A stretch of DNA of 25,711 bases from an uncultured Oscillospiraceae bacterium (GCA_900546895.1 UREO01000006.1:1-25711); one strand, 5' to 3'. Counted from the stretch's first letter, positions 14,545 to 21,798 are shown. Notes: generated by a model not told the origin, from the letters alone. A program made the numbers and translations.

Positions 14545-15359
14545 ATCATGATTCCTCCCCCGTTGCTCTCCCCGTCGTCAAACTGGTTCATAATCCCCAT
14601 GCAGATAAGAATCAGCACCATAAGGACCAACGAAATGGCGGAACCCAGATTCGGGTTGTAGGCGCTTCCCAGAAACTGCATGTCAATCAGATCGCCGATC
14701 ATCAAATTGGCGCCGCCGCCGAGCATTTTGGAAATGATAAAGGTACTGACCGCCGGTACAAAGACCATGGTGATTCCGGAAATTACCCCGGGCATGCTCA
14801 TAGGAAAAATGACCTTTGAAAATACCTGCATCTGATTCGCACCGAGGTCCTGGGCCGCTTCAATCACACTGGAATCAATTTTGGTAAGTACGGAGTAAAG
14901 CGGCAGGATCATATACGGAATATAGTTGTAGACCATTCCAAGCACAACCGCGCCCTGCGTATTGATCAAATGCAGCTTTCCCAGACCGAAGGACGCAAGC
15001 AGGCTGTTGATGATGCCGTTGTCCTCCAGAAGAGTCATCCAGGCGTAGGTACGGAGCAGAAAATTCATCCACATCGGCAGCATGACGAGCATAATCATCA
15101 TGCCCTGCCTGCGCACACCGATATGGGAAATAATATAGGCAAGCGGATACCCCAGCAGCAAAGAAATCACAGTGGCCAGAGCGCCCAGCCAGATGGAGCG
15201 CAGAAAAACATTGGAATACTGTCCGACTTCGGCGATATTTTTAAAGGTAAACGCCCCGCTTTTATCGGTGAACGCAAAAACAACGACCAAAACCATCGGA
15301 ACAATAATAAAAATGGACATCCATGCAGCATAAGGAGCCGCGGCTGATTTTGCTTTCAT
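14541..15359 (-). CDS. potB: polyamine ABC transporter permease PotB
   Basis: This 272-residue permease is the partner of PotC. Six helices are visible, and the EAA loop is VIEAAQDLGANQMQVF with KVIFPMSMPGVISG following. The region MWMNFLLRTYAWM is characteristic of PotB/HisM-type permeases. The ATG at 15359 starts two bases after the potA stop, and the 3' end overlaps potC, so A-B-C are tightly coupled. Confidence 0.95.
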   Translation of the reverse strand: MKAKSAAAPYAAWMSIFIIVPMVLVVVFAFTDKSGAFTFKNIAEVGQYSNVFLRSIWLGALATVISLLLGYPLAYIISHIGVRRQGMMIMLVMLPMWMNFLLRTYAWMTLLEDNGIINSLLASFGLGKLHLINTQGAVVLGMVYNYIPYMILPLYSVLTKIDSSVIEAAQDLGANQMQVFSKVIFPMSMPGVISGITMVFVPAVSTFIISKMLGGGANLMIGDLIDMQFLGSAYNPNLGSAISLVLMVLILICMGIMNQFDDGESNGGGIMI

Positions 15360-15361
15360 TC

Positions 15362-16504
15362 TTAACTCTCGACCTCCCCTTCTTCGGGCAGAGGCTGACT
15401 GTCTTCGTCCATTTCGTCGCTGAAGGTGCTGTAATCGCCGAACATACCGGAGTATTCCGATTTATGCATAATGTGGATATCGTCCGGCTGAAGCATCATT
15501 CCTATTTTTTTGCCGACCTCCTGAAAATCGGTCGACTGGATCATCCATTTAAAGCCGCGGACGTCCACAATGATTTCGTAGTGAACACCCTTAAAGGTCA
15601 CACTGGTGACAATTCCCGACAGATGGCCGGTGTCCGGCTCGACCACGTCGATGTCCTCCGGGCGGATCACCACATCCACAGGCTCGTCCGGTGCAAAGCC
15701 TTTGTCGACGCATTTGAAAGGGTATCCCGCAAATTCCACAAGATAATCCTCATGCATCACGCCGTCAAGGATATTGCTTTCTCCGATAAAATCAGCAACA
15801 AAAGCATTTTTCGGCTCGTTGTAAATGTCGCGCGGAGAGCCGATCTGCTGAATGGCGCCCTTGTCCATAACCATGACGGTATCGGACATGGAAAGCGCTT
15901 CTTCCTGATCATGGGTAACAAAAACAAAAGTAATCCCGGTCTGCTGCTGTATCTTTTTAAGCTCAACCTGCATATCCTTTCTCAGCTTTAAATCGAGCGC
16001 ACCCAATGGTTCGTCAAGGAGCAAAACCTTCGGTTCATTCGCAAGCGCCCTGGCGATGGCCACGCGCTGCTGCTGACCACCGGAAAGCAGATTGACATTT
16101 CTGTGTGCGAAACCGTTCAGATTGACAAGGTTGAGCATTTCTTTTACGGTTGCTTTGATCTGATTTTCGCTCTTGCCGTGTACTCTCATACCGAACGCGA
16201 CGTTGTCGTATACGTTCAGATGCGGAAACAGGGCATATTTCTGAAAAATGGTGTTGACCTCCCTTTTATGTGGCGGAAGATCGTTGATTTTTTTGCCATT
16301 GAAAAAAACATCGCCCGTGTCCGGTTTGACAAAGCCGCCGATGATCCTGAGGGTTGTCGTTTTTCCACAGCCGGAAGGTCCGAGCAGGGTGACAAATTCA
16401 CCGTCCCTGATGCTGAGGTTAAAATCCTTCAGCACAATTTCTCCGTCAAACGATACCGCGATGTTTTTTAATGAAATGATGGATGGATTTTCCAAATAGT
16501 GCAT
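15362..16504 (-). CDS. potA: polyamine ABC transporter ATP-binding protein
   Basis: PotA is the ATPase of the spermidine/putrescine importer. From the ATG at 16504 the protein is 380 residues: Walker A GPSGCGKTT (42-50), the Q-loop region FQKYALFPHLNVYDN, the signature LSGGQQQRVAIARAL, Walker B LLLDEPLGALD, the H-loop FVTHDQEEAL, and a C-terminal TOBE domain (about 280-360). The start is uncertain. AAAGGGG abuts that ATG, too close to serve it, but is eight bases from an in-frame TTG at 16495 that would give MENPSIISLKN. A longer in-frame start at 16603 lacks a good ribosome binding site. The first gene of potABCD; no linked XRE-cupin regulator is visible. Confidence 0.95.
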   Translation of the reverse strand: MHYLENPSIISLKNIAVSFDGEIVLKDFNLSIRDGEFVTLLGPSGCGKTTTLRIIGGFVKPDTGDVFFNGKKINDLPPHKREVNTIFQKYALFPHLNVYDNVAFGMRVHGKSENQIKATVKEMLNLVNLNGFAHRNVNLLSGGQQQRVAIARALANEPKVLLLDEPLGALDLKLRKDMQVELKKIQQQTGITFVFVTHDQEEALSMSDTVMVMDKGAIQQIGSPRDIYNEPKNAFVADFIGESNILDGVMHEDYLVEFAGYPFKCVDKGFAPDEPVDVVIRPEDIDVVEPDTGHLSGIVTSVTFKGVHYEIIVDVRGFKWMIQSTDFQEVGKKIGMMLQPDDIHIMHKSEYSGMFGDYSTFSDEMDEDSQPLPEEGEVES

Positions 16505-16506
16505 CC

Positions 16507-16588
16507 CCTTTGCGGTAAAATTAGTTACGTTAAGCCAAGCGGTTAAACGCAATCCCAGCCACGCCGTTGCCACTGCCCTCCGCAAAGG
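16507..16588 (-). promoter_or_regulatory. potA leader: anti-Shine-Dalgarno pairing
   Basis: In the potA leader CCTTTGCGG (minus strand, 16588-16580) is exactly complementary to CCGCAAAGG (16515-16507), which contains the ribosome binding site. The pairing extends by two further pairs, across a two-base bulge, into the AT of the ATG at 16504. A smaller hairpin, CGTTTAACC/GGCTTAACG with two mismatches, can form between the arms. No known riboswitch class is recognised. Confidence 0.5.
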
Positions 16589-16663
16589 ATTTTTCGCGGT
16601 CATTGCTGACTGCGGCAGTGAAGCGTCGCCGATATAGAATTCAGATGCAAACGCAACATATCA

Positions 16664-16692
16664 AATATAGTGTCACAAAAACGATTTGTCAA
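16664..16692 (-). promoter_or_regulatory. strong sigma-A promoter for potABCD
   Basis: A perfect TTGACA (16687-16692) is followed after 17 bases by TATATT (16664-16669) on the minus strand. Upstream A/T tracts (about 16693-16760) could act as an UP element. The transcript would begin near 16657, leaving a leader of about 150 bases before potA. Confidence 0.85.
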
Positions 16693-16818
16693 GATTTTTT
16701 TGAATATTTCCTCAAATTTCTATCAATTTTTTAAATTACATACGAATTTTATTAATTTTCCTCTGTTTTCCGTTGAAATACTCTGTTTTTCTCCAGACAA
16801 AATAATTGTTAAATGGAT

Positions 16819-16848
16819 GAAAAAATCCCGCAGTCTCCTGCGGGATTT
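16819..16848 (-). terminator. terminator of the NlpC/P60 gene
   Basis: AAATCCCGCAG (16823-16833) pairs with CTGCGGGATTT (16838-16848) around a 4-base loop. On the minus strand it is followed by a run of T (16825-16820). It lies about 30 bases after the stop codon of the wall hydrolase gene. Confidence 0.85.
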
Positions 16849-16876
16849 CAGCGGGATTTTTAAGAAATCAAGCTGT

Positions 16877-18298
16877 TCATTTTTTAATAATAACCGCTGC
16901 CGTTCTTTTTCGTAAAGCTAGAATCCTTTTCACCGTCATAAAGGCGCCGGACAAAAATACCGACAACAGCACGACGCTGAAAATCATACCGCCGTCGGAA
17001 CCGGAAGCTTCCTGTACACTTCTGTCAGCCGCCGCGGCGTTGACGGCGGGAACCATGTTGCTGAAGACGATGGTCCCGGATTTACTTTCCACAGCAGCTT
17101 CAGCGGAAAGGCTCTTCTCCGCTACGGAGGAAACCGGCTGCGCCGGGGCTTTCACCGCGGCATCCGAATAAAGGACGCTCAGGGCGGCCTGATCCAGAAT
17201 TCCAGTCTGCGCAAGACCGGAAGCCTTCTGGTAGGCCAGAACGGCCTGTTTGGTAAGGTCCCCGTAGTAAATGGTCGGGTCGCCGGTCATATAGCCCAAA
17301 GCGATCAGCCTTTTCTGCATAGAAAGAACCAGCGAGGAATGCATGCCCGGCGTAACGGTTCCCGGCTTCGGGTTTTTCACCGCGCCGGACGCAAACAGCT
17401 TTGTCTGTGTGGCCGGGTCGGCAATACCGGTGGGATTGATCCCCGCCGCGCTCTGAAACGCGGTGACAGCATCGGACACGCAGTAATCATAATAATTGTT
17501 TACCGATTCATAATAGTACCCAAGATCCTTCAGACGCTGCTGCAGCTTTTCCACATCCGCGCCTTTGGAATCCGCCTGAAGTGTAAGGTAAGTGGCCGTG
17601 CCAGAGGACTCCACAGCAGCCTGAATTGCCTCCCCGGAGGTAGCGGTCAGTGCGCCGGAAGCGCCGAATGAATAGGTAACGCCTGAAATGGTTCTGGTCG
17701 TATTGACGACATACTGGCCGTTTTCATAGTAATACTTCTGGCCGTTGAAGCTTGCAAAGCCTGTGGTCGGATATGTAATCTGGGGCAGTTTGAACCACAT
17801 GGTCCATTTTGGCGTATCGCGGCCGAAAACTTTTTCGTATTTGATATTGACCCCTGTCGCACGATTGTCTACCGCCATGTTATTGCCAACATAAACACCG
17901 ACATGGCCCGGCTGGTACAGAATCAGCCCGTGGATTCGCGGCAGAGAGGAGGAATCGGAGTAATTGATTTTACCTTTTGAGCTGGCGGAATCGAGCATCG
18001 CGCCGGAGCTTCCGGCTACGGAAACCAAACTGGGTCTGGGGTCGCTGGAATCGCCTGTCCACCAAAGATACGACTTGATCAGGCCGGAGCAGTCGGTTCC
18101 GCGTACTCCGCCGGAAAACTGGCCGTACCCGCCGGCACGGTATTTCCATCCCTCTTTATAGGACTTGAGGACATGTTCGGAAAGTCCGACTCCTGTTTTG
18201 GCGCTTGCCGCGCTGACGGTTGAAGAAACATTCATCGAAAGGATAGCGATAAGAATTGCCGCGACGAACGCTGATAGAAACCCGAACCCCTTTTTCAT
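16877..18298 (-). CDS. membrane-anchored NlpC/P60 peptidoglycan hydrolase
   Basis: This 473-residue exported wall enzyme is probably a gamma-D-glutamyl-meso-DAP type endopeptidase. In order it has: a signal peptide (1-31, ending VSAASA); an NlpC/P60 domain (about 40-172) with Cys70 in GTDCSGLI and His132 in QPGHVGVYVG; one choline/cell-wall-binding-like repeat (FNGQKYYYENGQYV to YSFGASGAL, 184-217); two PG_binding_1 domains (about 236-305 and 315-385); a Ser/Ala-rich stretch; and a C-terminal helix (about 437-455) with a basic tail, but no LPXTG. The ATG at 18298 follows AGGAGG by five bases; a GTG 18 bases earlier is rejected. It is a monocistronic gene with a terminator downstream and WalR-like repeats upstream. 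Confidence 0.93.
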   Translation of the reverse strand: MKKGFGFLSAFVAAILIAILSMNVSSTVSAASAKTGVGLSEHVLKSYKEGWKYRAGGYGQFSGGVRGTDCSGLIKSYLWWTGDSSDPRPSLVSVAGSSGAMLDSASSKGKINYSDSSSLPRIHGLILYQPGHVGVYVGNNMAVDNRATGVNIKYEKVFGRDTPKWTMWFKLPQITYPTTGFASFNGQKYYYENGQYVVNTTRTISGVTYSFGASGALTATSGEAIQAAVESSGTATYLTLQADSKGADVEKLQQRLKDLGYYYESVNNYYDYCVSDAVTAFQSAAGINPTGIADPATQTKLFASGAVKNPKPGTVTPGMHSSLVLSMQKRLIALGYMTGDPTIYYGDLTKQAVLAYQKASGLAQTGILDQAALSVLYSDAAVKAPAQPVSSVAEKSLSAEAAVESKSGTIVFSNMVPAVNAAAADRSVQEASGSDGGMIFSVVLLSVFLSGAFMTVKRILALRKRTAAVIIKK

Positions 18299-18352
18299 TT
18301 TAACCTCCTGCTGCACTTCCGTTACTCTTTTTTCTACTTCCTATCTGAAAAA

Positions 18353-18419
18353 ATGATACATATTCGTTACACATATTACAAATTAGTAACATTTTAACAC
18401 ATGTTTTTCCGGAACGCAA
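18353..18419 (-). promoter_or_regulatory. two candidate promoters before the NlpC/P60 gene
   Basis: Two spacings work on the minus strand. The distal one is TTGCGT (18414-18419), 17 bases, TAAAAT (18391-18396). The proximal one is TTGTAA (18376-18381), 17 bases, TATCAT (18353-18358). The WalR-like repeat overlaps the -35 of the proximal promoter, the usual place for an activator, and would lie just downstream of the distal -10. Confidence 0.45.
18366..18391 (-). promoter_or_regulatory. WalR-like tandem repeat
   Basis: On the minus strand TGTTAC (18391-18386), five bases, TGTAAT (18380-18375) fits the published WalR/YycF consensus TGTWAH-N5-TGTWAH at every fixed position. A third half-site, TGTAAC (18371-18366), follows after three bases. 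WalR controls wall hydrolases of just this kind in Bacilli. Whether this organism has WalRK cannot be told from the window. Confidence 0.5.
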
Positions 18420-18474
18420 CAGGCAAAGACCAGAATTATGAAAAATTTCACAATTTATTGCAATCTTTGGATGC

Positions 18475-18574
18475 TGAAATTGTTAAATAATTATCTTATG
18501 GCAATTCCCTTTCCGTTTGCGAGACAAAGGGCGTCACTCCCCCGCCTTCGGCGGGGGAGTGACGCAAACTTGTT
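18475..18574. repeat. interspersed repeat copy B with hairpin
   Basis: The core (18501-18573) matches copy A at 8889-8965: both share GCAATTCC, GTTTGC, AGACAAA and a terminal CTTGT. The hairpin is perfect here: GCGTCACTCCCCCGCC (18531-18546) with its exact complement at 18550-18565 and a TTC loop. A second stem follows at 18608-18632 (GCGGCGGGCT with AGTCCGTCGC, two G.U pairs), though it is not clearly part of the repeat. A 73-codon frame spans the copy but has no convincing coding features. This is the main content of the 446-base gap between the NlpC/P60 gene and murF. Confidence 0.7.
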
Positions 18575-18678
18575 ACAGAATCAACTGCTGTATTTCTGGA
18601 AAGAAAAGCGGCGGGCTAAAAAAGTCCGTCGCGGGAGAATGTCAAAAAAAGAGAAGTGACAATGCGCCGGAGGGAGTT

Positions 18679-18722
18679 AAAACTCCTTCAGTCAGGCCTT
18701 GCCTGCCAGTTCCTTCAAGGAG
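18679..18722 (-). terminator. terminator-like repeat after murF
   Basis: CTCCTT (18683-18688) pairs with AAGGAG (18717-18722), enclosing CAGGC (18693-18697) with GCCTG (18701-18705). On the minus strand the structure ends in TTTT (18682-18679), 23 bases beyond the murF stop. The wording GGAGGGAG...CTCC...CAGT...GCCTG...CCAG resembles a degenerate short repeat I associate with Clostridia intergenic regions, which here may serve as the murEF terminator. Confidence 0.55.
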
Positions 18723-18744
18723 GGAGCAAAAACAGGAGACCGTT

Positions 18745-20103
18745 TTAAAGCAGAGCTTTGACGATCTGATCGGTTTTCATTCCGCGGGAACCCTTAACAA
18801 GCACCACGTCTCCCCCGGTCAGAAGGGATTTGAGCTTTGCAACCGCTTCCGCATTGTCTCCGCAGGAATAGCAGACGAAGTCCGGATTGACGCTGCGCGC
18901 CCCTTCGGCGATTTCTCTGGCCCGTTCGCCGACCGTCAGCACGATGTCCACCCCCGTCCGGGCGGTGTACGCGCCCACATCAAAATGCGCCTGCTGAGAG
19001 AAACCCCCAAGCTCCAGCATATCAGCCAGCACCGCGATGCGCTTGCCCGTATGGAAGCCGCACAGGACGTCAACGCTGCTTCTGATTGCGTCGGGGCTGG
19101 CGTTATAGGAATCGTCGATGATCGTGACATCGCTGACGTGATGGATCTGCTGGCGCATGGCAAGGGGCCGGTACACCGCAAGCTTTGCAGCGGCCTTTTC
19201 CATCGGGACACCGAGCGTTCTGGCAACCGCTAAAGCGGCCAGCGCGTTGGTCACGTTATGAAGCCCCAGCGCCGGAAGTTCCACCTCACAGGACCCGCCC
19301 GGTATTATTAGAGTGAACCGGGTGGACGAGGCCGCCGTGCGGATATTTTCCGCCCGGAAATCGCACCAGGAAGCGGTGCCGAACCAGACGATTTTGATTC
19401 CCGGTTTCCCGTGCAGGCCCGCAAGGAGCGCGTCGTCCCCGTTCAGAAACAGGATGGAATCCTTATGGAAGCAATCGGTAATATGGAGCTTTTCGCTCAA
19501 AATATTCTGCTGCGTTTTGAGCTGCTCAATATGGGAAATGCCGATATTGGTCATAACGGCATAGTCCGGCGCGGCAATCTGTGCCAGACGGCTCATTTCC
19601 CCGAAATTGCTCATCCCCATTTCCACCACGGCGGCCTGATGCCTGTCGGAAATCCGGAACATGGTCAGCGGAAGCCCGATTTGACTGTTATAGTTTCCTT
19701 CGGTTTTCATCACGTTGAACGAGCCGGAAAGCGCGAGGGCAACCATTTCCTTCGTGGTCGTTTTGCCTACGCTTCCCGTAATTCCGACAAACGGAATACG
19801 GAACCGCTGCCGGTAAACGGCCGCGATCCTCTGCAGGGCCTGTTCCGTATTCTGCACGCGGATCCACGCGTGGGAGTCGATCATCCCGTCGTGCTCCTGT
19901 GTGAGCGTTGCGGCAGCCCCCGCCGCAAAAGTCGCGCTGATAAACGAATGGGCGTCCGTCTTTTCCCCCACGATGGGGACAAAGAGGGTGCCGAACTGGA
20001 TCTTGCGGCTGTCCGTGCTGACCGACATGATCAGGGTATTGGGATCGCCGCAGAGCAGCTTCCCGCCGCAAGCGGCGATAATTTCTCCAACTGTCATTCT
20101 CAT
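18745..20103 (-). CDS. murF: UDP-MurNAc-tripeptide D-Ala-D-Ala ligase
   Basis: MurF adds D-Ala-D-Ala to the UDP-MurNAc tripeptide, completing the pentapeptide precursor. The 452-residue Mur ligase has an N-terminal uridine-binding domain with DSRKIQFGTLFVPIVGEKTD represented by its SRKI and GTLFVP parts, the ATP loop GITGSVGKTTTKEM (about 109-122), EMGMSNFGEM, the NALAALAVA helix, and DDSYNASPDAI in the C-terminal domain. All are standard MurF motifs. The ATG at 20103 starts eight bases after the murE stop with AGGTGAT upstream. A second ATG two codons on is less likely. Confidence 0.96.
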   Translation of the reverse strand: MRMTVGEIIAACGGKLLCGDPNTLIMSVSTDSRKIQFGTLFVPIVGEKTDAHSFISATFAAGAAATLTQEHDGMIDSHAWIRVQNTEQALQRIAAVYRQRFRIPFVGITGSVGKTTTKEMVALALSGSFNVMKTEGNYNSQIGLPLTMFRISDRHQAAVVEMGMSNFGEMSRLAQIAAPDYAVMTNIGISHIEQLKTQQNILSEKLHITDCFHKDSILFLNGDDALLAGLHGKPGIKIVWFGTASWCDFRAENIRTAASSTRFTLIIPGGSCEVELPALGLHNVTNALAALAVARTLGVPMEKAAAKLAVYRPLAMRQQIHHVSDVTIIDDSYNASPDAIRSSVDVLCGFHTGKRIAVLADMLELGGFSQQAHFDVGAYTARTGVDIVLTVGERAREIAEGARSVNPDFVCYSCGDNAEAVAKLKSLLTGGDVVLVKGSRGMKTDQIVKALL

Positions 20104-20111
20104 ACGATCAC

Positions 20112-21566
20112 CTATATTTTTCCGTTGATAATATCCGCGATAACCTCGCGTTCATCCAAATGATATTTGATGCCCTGAATTTCCTGATAATCCTCGTGGC
20201 CTTTGCCCGCCAGAACGACGATGTCGCCGTCTTCGGCGTTCTTCATGCAGTATTTGATCGCTTCCTTACGGTCGGGAATGACCACATATTTTCCGTCCGT
20301 TTTGGCGATTCCGACCTTGATGTCCTCAATAATGTCCATGACATCCTCGTAGCGTGAATTATCCGCCGTAATCACGGAAAGGTCGGCGAGTTTTCCGCTG
20401 ACCTCGCCCATTTCATAGCGGCGGGAACGCGCGCGGTTGCCCCCGGCGCCGAACATACAGATCAGGCGGTGAGGATGGTACTCGCGCAGAGTTTCCAGAA
20501 TATTTTCCATACTCAGCGCATTGTGCGCATAATCGATCAGCAGAGTGTAATTTCCGGGAACACTGACCGGTTCCACCCTTCCCTTGACCTTGACCGTGTT
20601 CAGTCCTTCGGCGATCGCCTGCTGGGTCATATCAAAATGGCGGCAGACCGCCACGGCCGCAAGCGCGTTGTAAACGCTGAACCGTCCTGGAATATCAACG
20701 TCCACGCCGAAGCCAAGCTGGCCTTCAAGGTCAAAATGAACGCCGAGATAACCCGGGCGCGAAATGAGCTTTTCATTGCCCGCGCGCAGCCCGGCTTTCT
20801 GTGAAAAGCCGTAGGTCTCGATCGTACAGGTATGGCCTTCTATCATTCCGGAGTAATTTTCATCGTCTATATTGATAATACCGGTCCGGCACTGCCGGAA
20901 CAGCATGCTTTTGCACTGCAGGTACTCTTCCAGCGTTTTATGCTCGCTGCCGCCGATATGGTCGGGCGAAAAATTGGTGAACAGCCCGATGTCAAAGACA
21001 AAGCCCGACACGCGGTGGTCCTTTAGCCCGATGGAAGAGGCCTCGATCACGGCGGCTTTGCAGCCGCTGTCCGCCATTTTGCGCAGGAAACGCTGCACAT
21101 CGTACGATTCCGGCGTGGTGTTGTTCGTCTGAATCACTTCGTCACCAACAACCGTCCCGATGGTCCCGATGATGCCGGTCTTGATTCCGCCCGCTTCTAA
21201 AATGGAACGGATCATATAGGAAACCGTCGTTTTGCCCTTCGTGCCGGTAATGCCCACCACGCGAAGCTGGTCAGCGGGATGCCCGAAATAAGCCGCCGCC
21301 ATCACCGCCATGGCATAGCGCGTACTTTCCACCAAAATCACTGCCGCATTGCGCACCGTTACCGGCCGCTGCGCGACAATCGCGGCCGCGCCGGCGTCCG
21401 CCGCCTGCTGCGCAAAGTCGTGGCTGTCAACGGAAGAACCGCACAGGCACACAAACACGCAGTCTTTGACCACCTTGCGCGAATCATAAACGATATCGGT
21501 TATTTCAACGTCCGTATTGCCGGAGCAGGTATATTTTAATTCTTTCAGTATGTTTTTCAACTGCAT
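20112..21566 (-). CDS. murE: UDP-MurNAc-tripeptide synthetase, MurE family (DNSR variant)
   Basis: MurE adds the third stem-peptide residue (meso-DAP or lysine) to UDP-MurNAc-L-Ala-D-Glu. The 484-residue protein has DSRKV (28-32), the ATP loop GITGTKGKTT (105-114), the carbamylated-lysine region CKSMLF (K219), DYAHNALSMENIL and GKGHEDYQ (455-461). The motif that reads DNPR in meso-DAP enzymes is DNSR at 402-405. The arginine that contacts DAP is kept, so DAP is the more likely substrate. EASSIGLKDHRV also departs from the usual EVSSHAL. The ATG at 21566 has GGAGG upstream; 22 codons of in-frame extension are rejected because they overlap the promoter. Confidence 0.93.
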   Translation of the reverse strand: MQLKNILKELKYTCSGNTDVEITDIVYDSRKVVKDCVFVCLCGSSVDSHDFAQQAADAGAAAIVAQRPVTVRNAAVILVESTRYAMAVMAAAYFGHPADQLRVVGITGTKGKTTVSYMIRSILEAGGIKTGIIGTIGTVVGDEVIQTNNTTPESYDVQRFLRKMADSGCKAAVIEASSIGLKDHRVSGFVFDIGLFTNFSPDHIGGSEHKTLEEYLQCKSMLFRQCRTGIINIDDENYSGMIEGHTCTIETYGFSQKAGLRAGNEKLISRPGYLGVHFDLEGQLGFGVDVDIPGRFSVYNALAAVAVCRHFDMTQQAIAEGLNTVKVKGRVEPVSVPGNYTLLIDYAHNALSMENILETLREYHPHRLICMFGAGGNRARSRRYEMGEVSGKLADLSVITADNSRYEDVMDIIEDIKVGIAKTDGKYVVIPDRKEAIKYCMKNAEDGDIVVLAGKGHEDYQEIQGIKYHLDEREVIADIINGKI

Positions 21567-21603
21567 AATCCAGCCTCCGTATCCATGATTTAGGACTCTT
21601 TTG

Positions 21604-21632
21604 ATAATACAATAAAGGGATGTCAAAGTCAA
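21604..21632 (-). promoter_or_regulatory. sigma-A promoter for murEF
   Basis: TTGACT (21627-21632), 17 bases, TATTAT (21604-21609) on the minus strand, with a leader of about 30 bases. Just upstream is a 12-bp perfect palindrome, AGGCCCGGGCCT (21640-21651), which could be an operator or protein site between the divergent murE and radical SAM genes. Confidence 0.75.
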
Positions 21633-21711
21633 ATAAATTAGGCCCGGGCCTTGTTTTGTGGTTATATGACACTTTCCCGGTTATGTATGATATTTGGACT
21701 GTAGCGTCGTT

Positions 21712-21725
21712 TTGTATAGATACAA
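21712..21725. promoter_or_regulatory. palindrome upstream of the radical SAM gene
   Basis: TTGTAT-AG-ATACAA is a perfect 6-2-6 inverted repeat. It overlaps a weak candidate -10 (TATAGA, 21715-21720) preceded by TTTGGA or TTGGAC about 15-16 bases upstream. A dimeric repressor site is possible. No other clear promoter is visible for the radical SAM gene in the 232-base divergent region. Confidence 0.35.
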
Positions 21726-21798
21726 CCGTTCCGGATCATGCTAACATACAGTTAAATAGTGTACACGGCGCTTAATCTATGAAAAGGAGCAATGCGTA

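Noticed and set aside
15323..15991. A 222-codon plus-strand open frame opposite potA
   Set aside because: It is antisense to the PotA ATPase, with a His/Arg-rich shadow composition.
16505..16603. In-frame N-terminal extension of PotA from an ATG at 16603
   Set aside because: It has no proper ribosome binding site, is not conserved-looking compared with PotA N-termini, and coincides with the leader that pairs with the Shine-Dalgarno.
18438..18659. A 73-codon plus-strand frame through repeat copy B (contains MAIPFPFARQ)
   Set aside because: It crosses the hairpin of an interspersed repeat. Copy A keeps a similar short frame (AIPFQFARQ) but meets a stop soon after. Better explained as noncoding repeat than as a gene, though a degenerate coding origin is not excluded.
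19411..20163. A 250-codon plus-strand open frame opposite murF
   Set aside because: It is a shadow of murF, with no domain and no start signal.
21567..21632. In-frame N-terminal extension of MurE to 21632
   Set aside because: It would start inside the -35 box of the murE promoter. The ATG at 21566 has GGAGG at good spacing and gives a normal MurE N-terminus.
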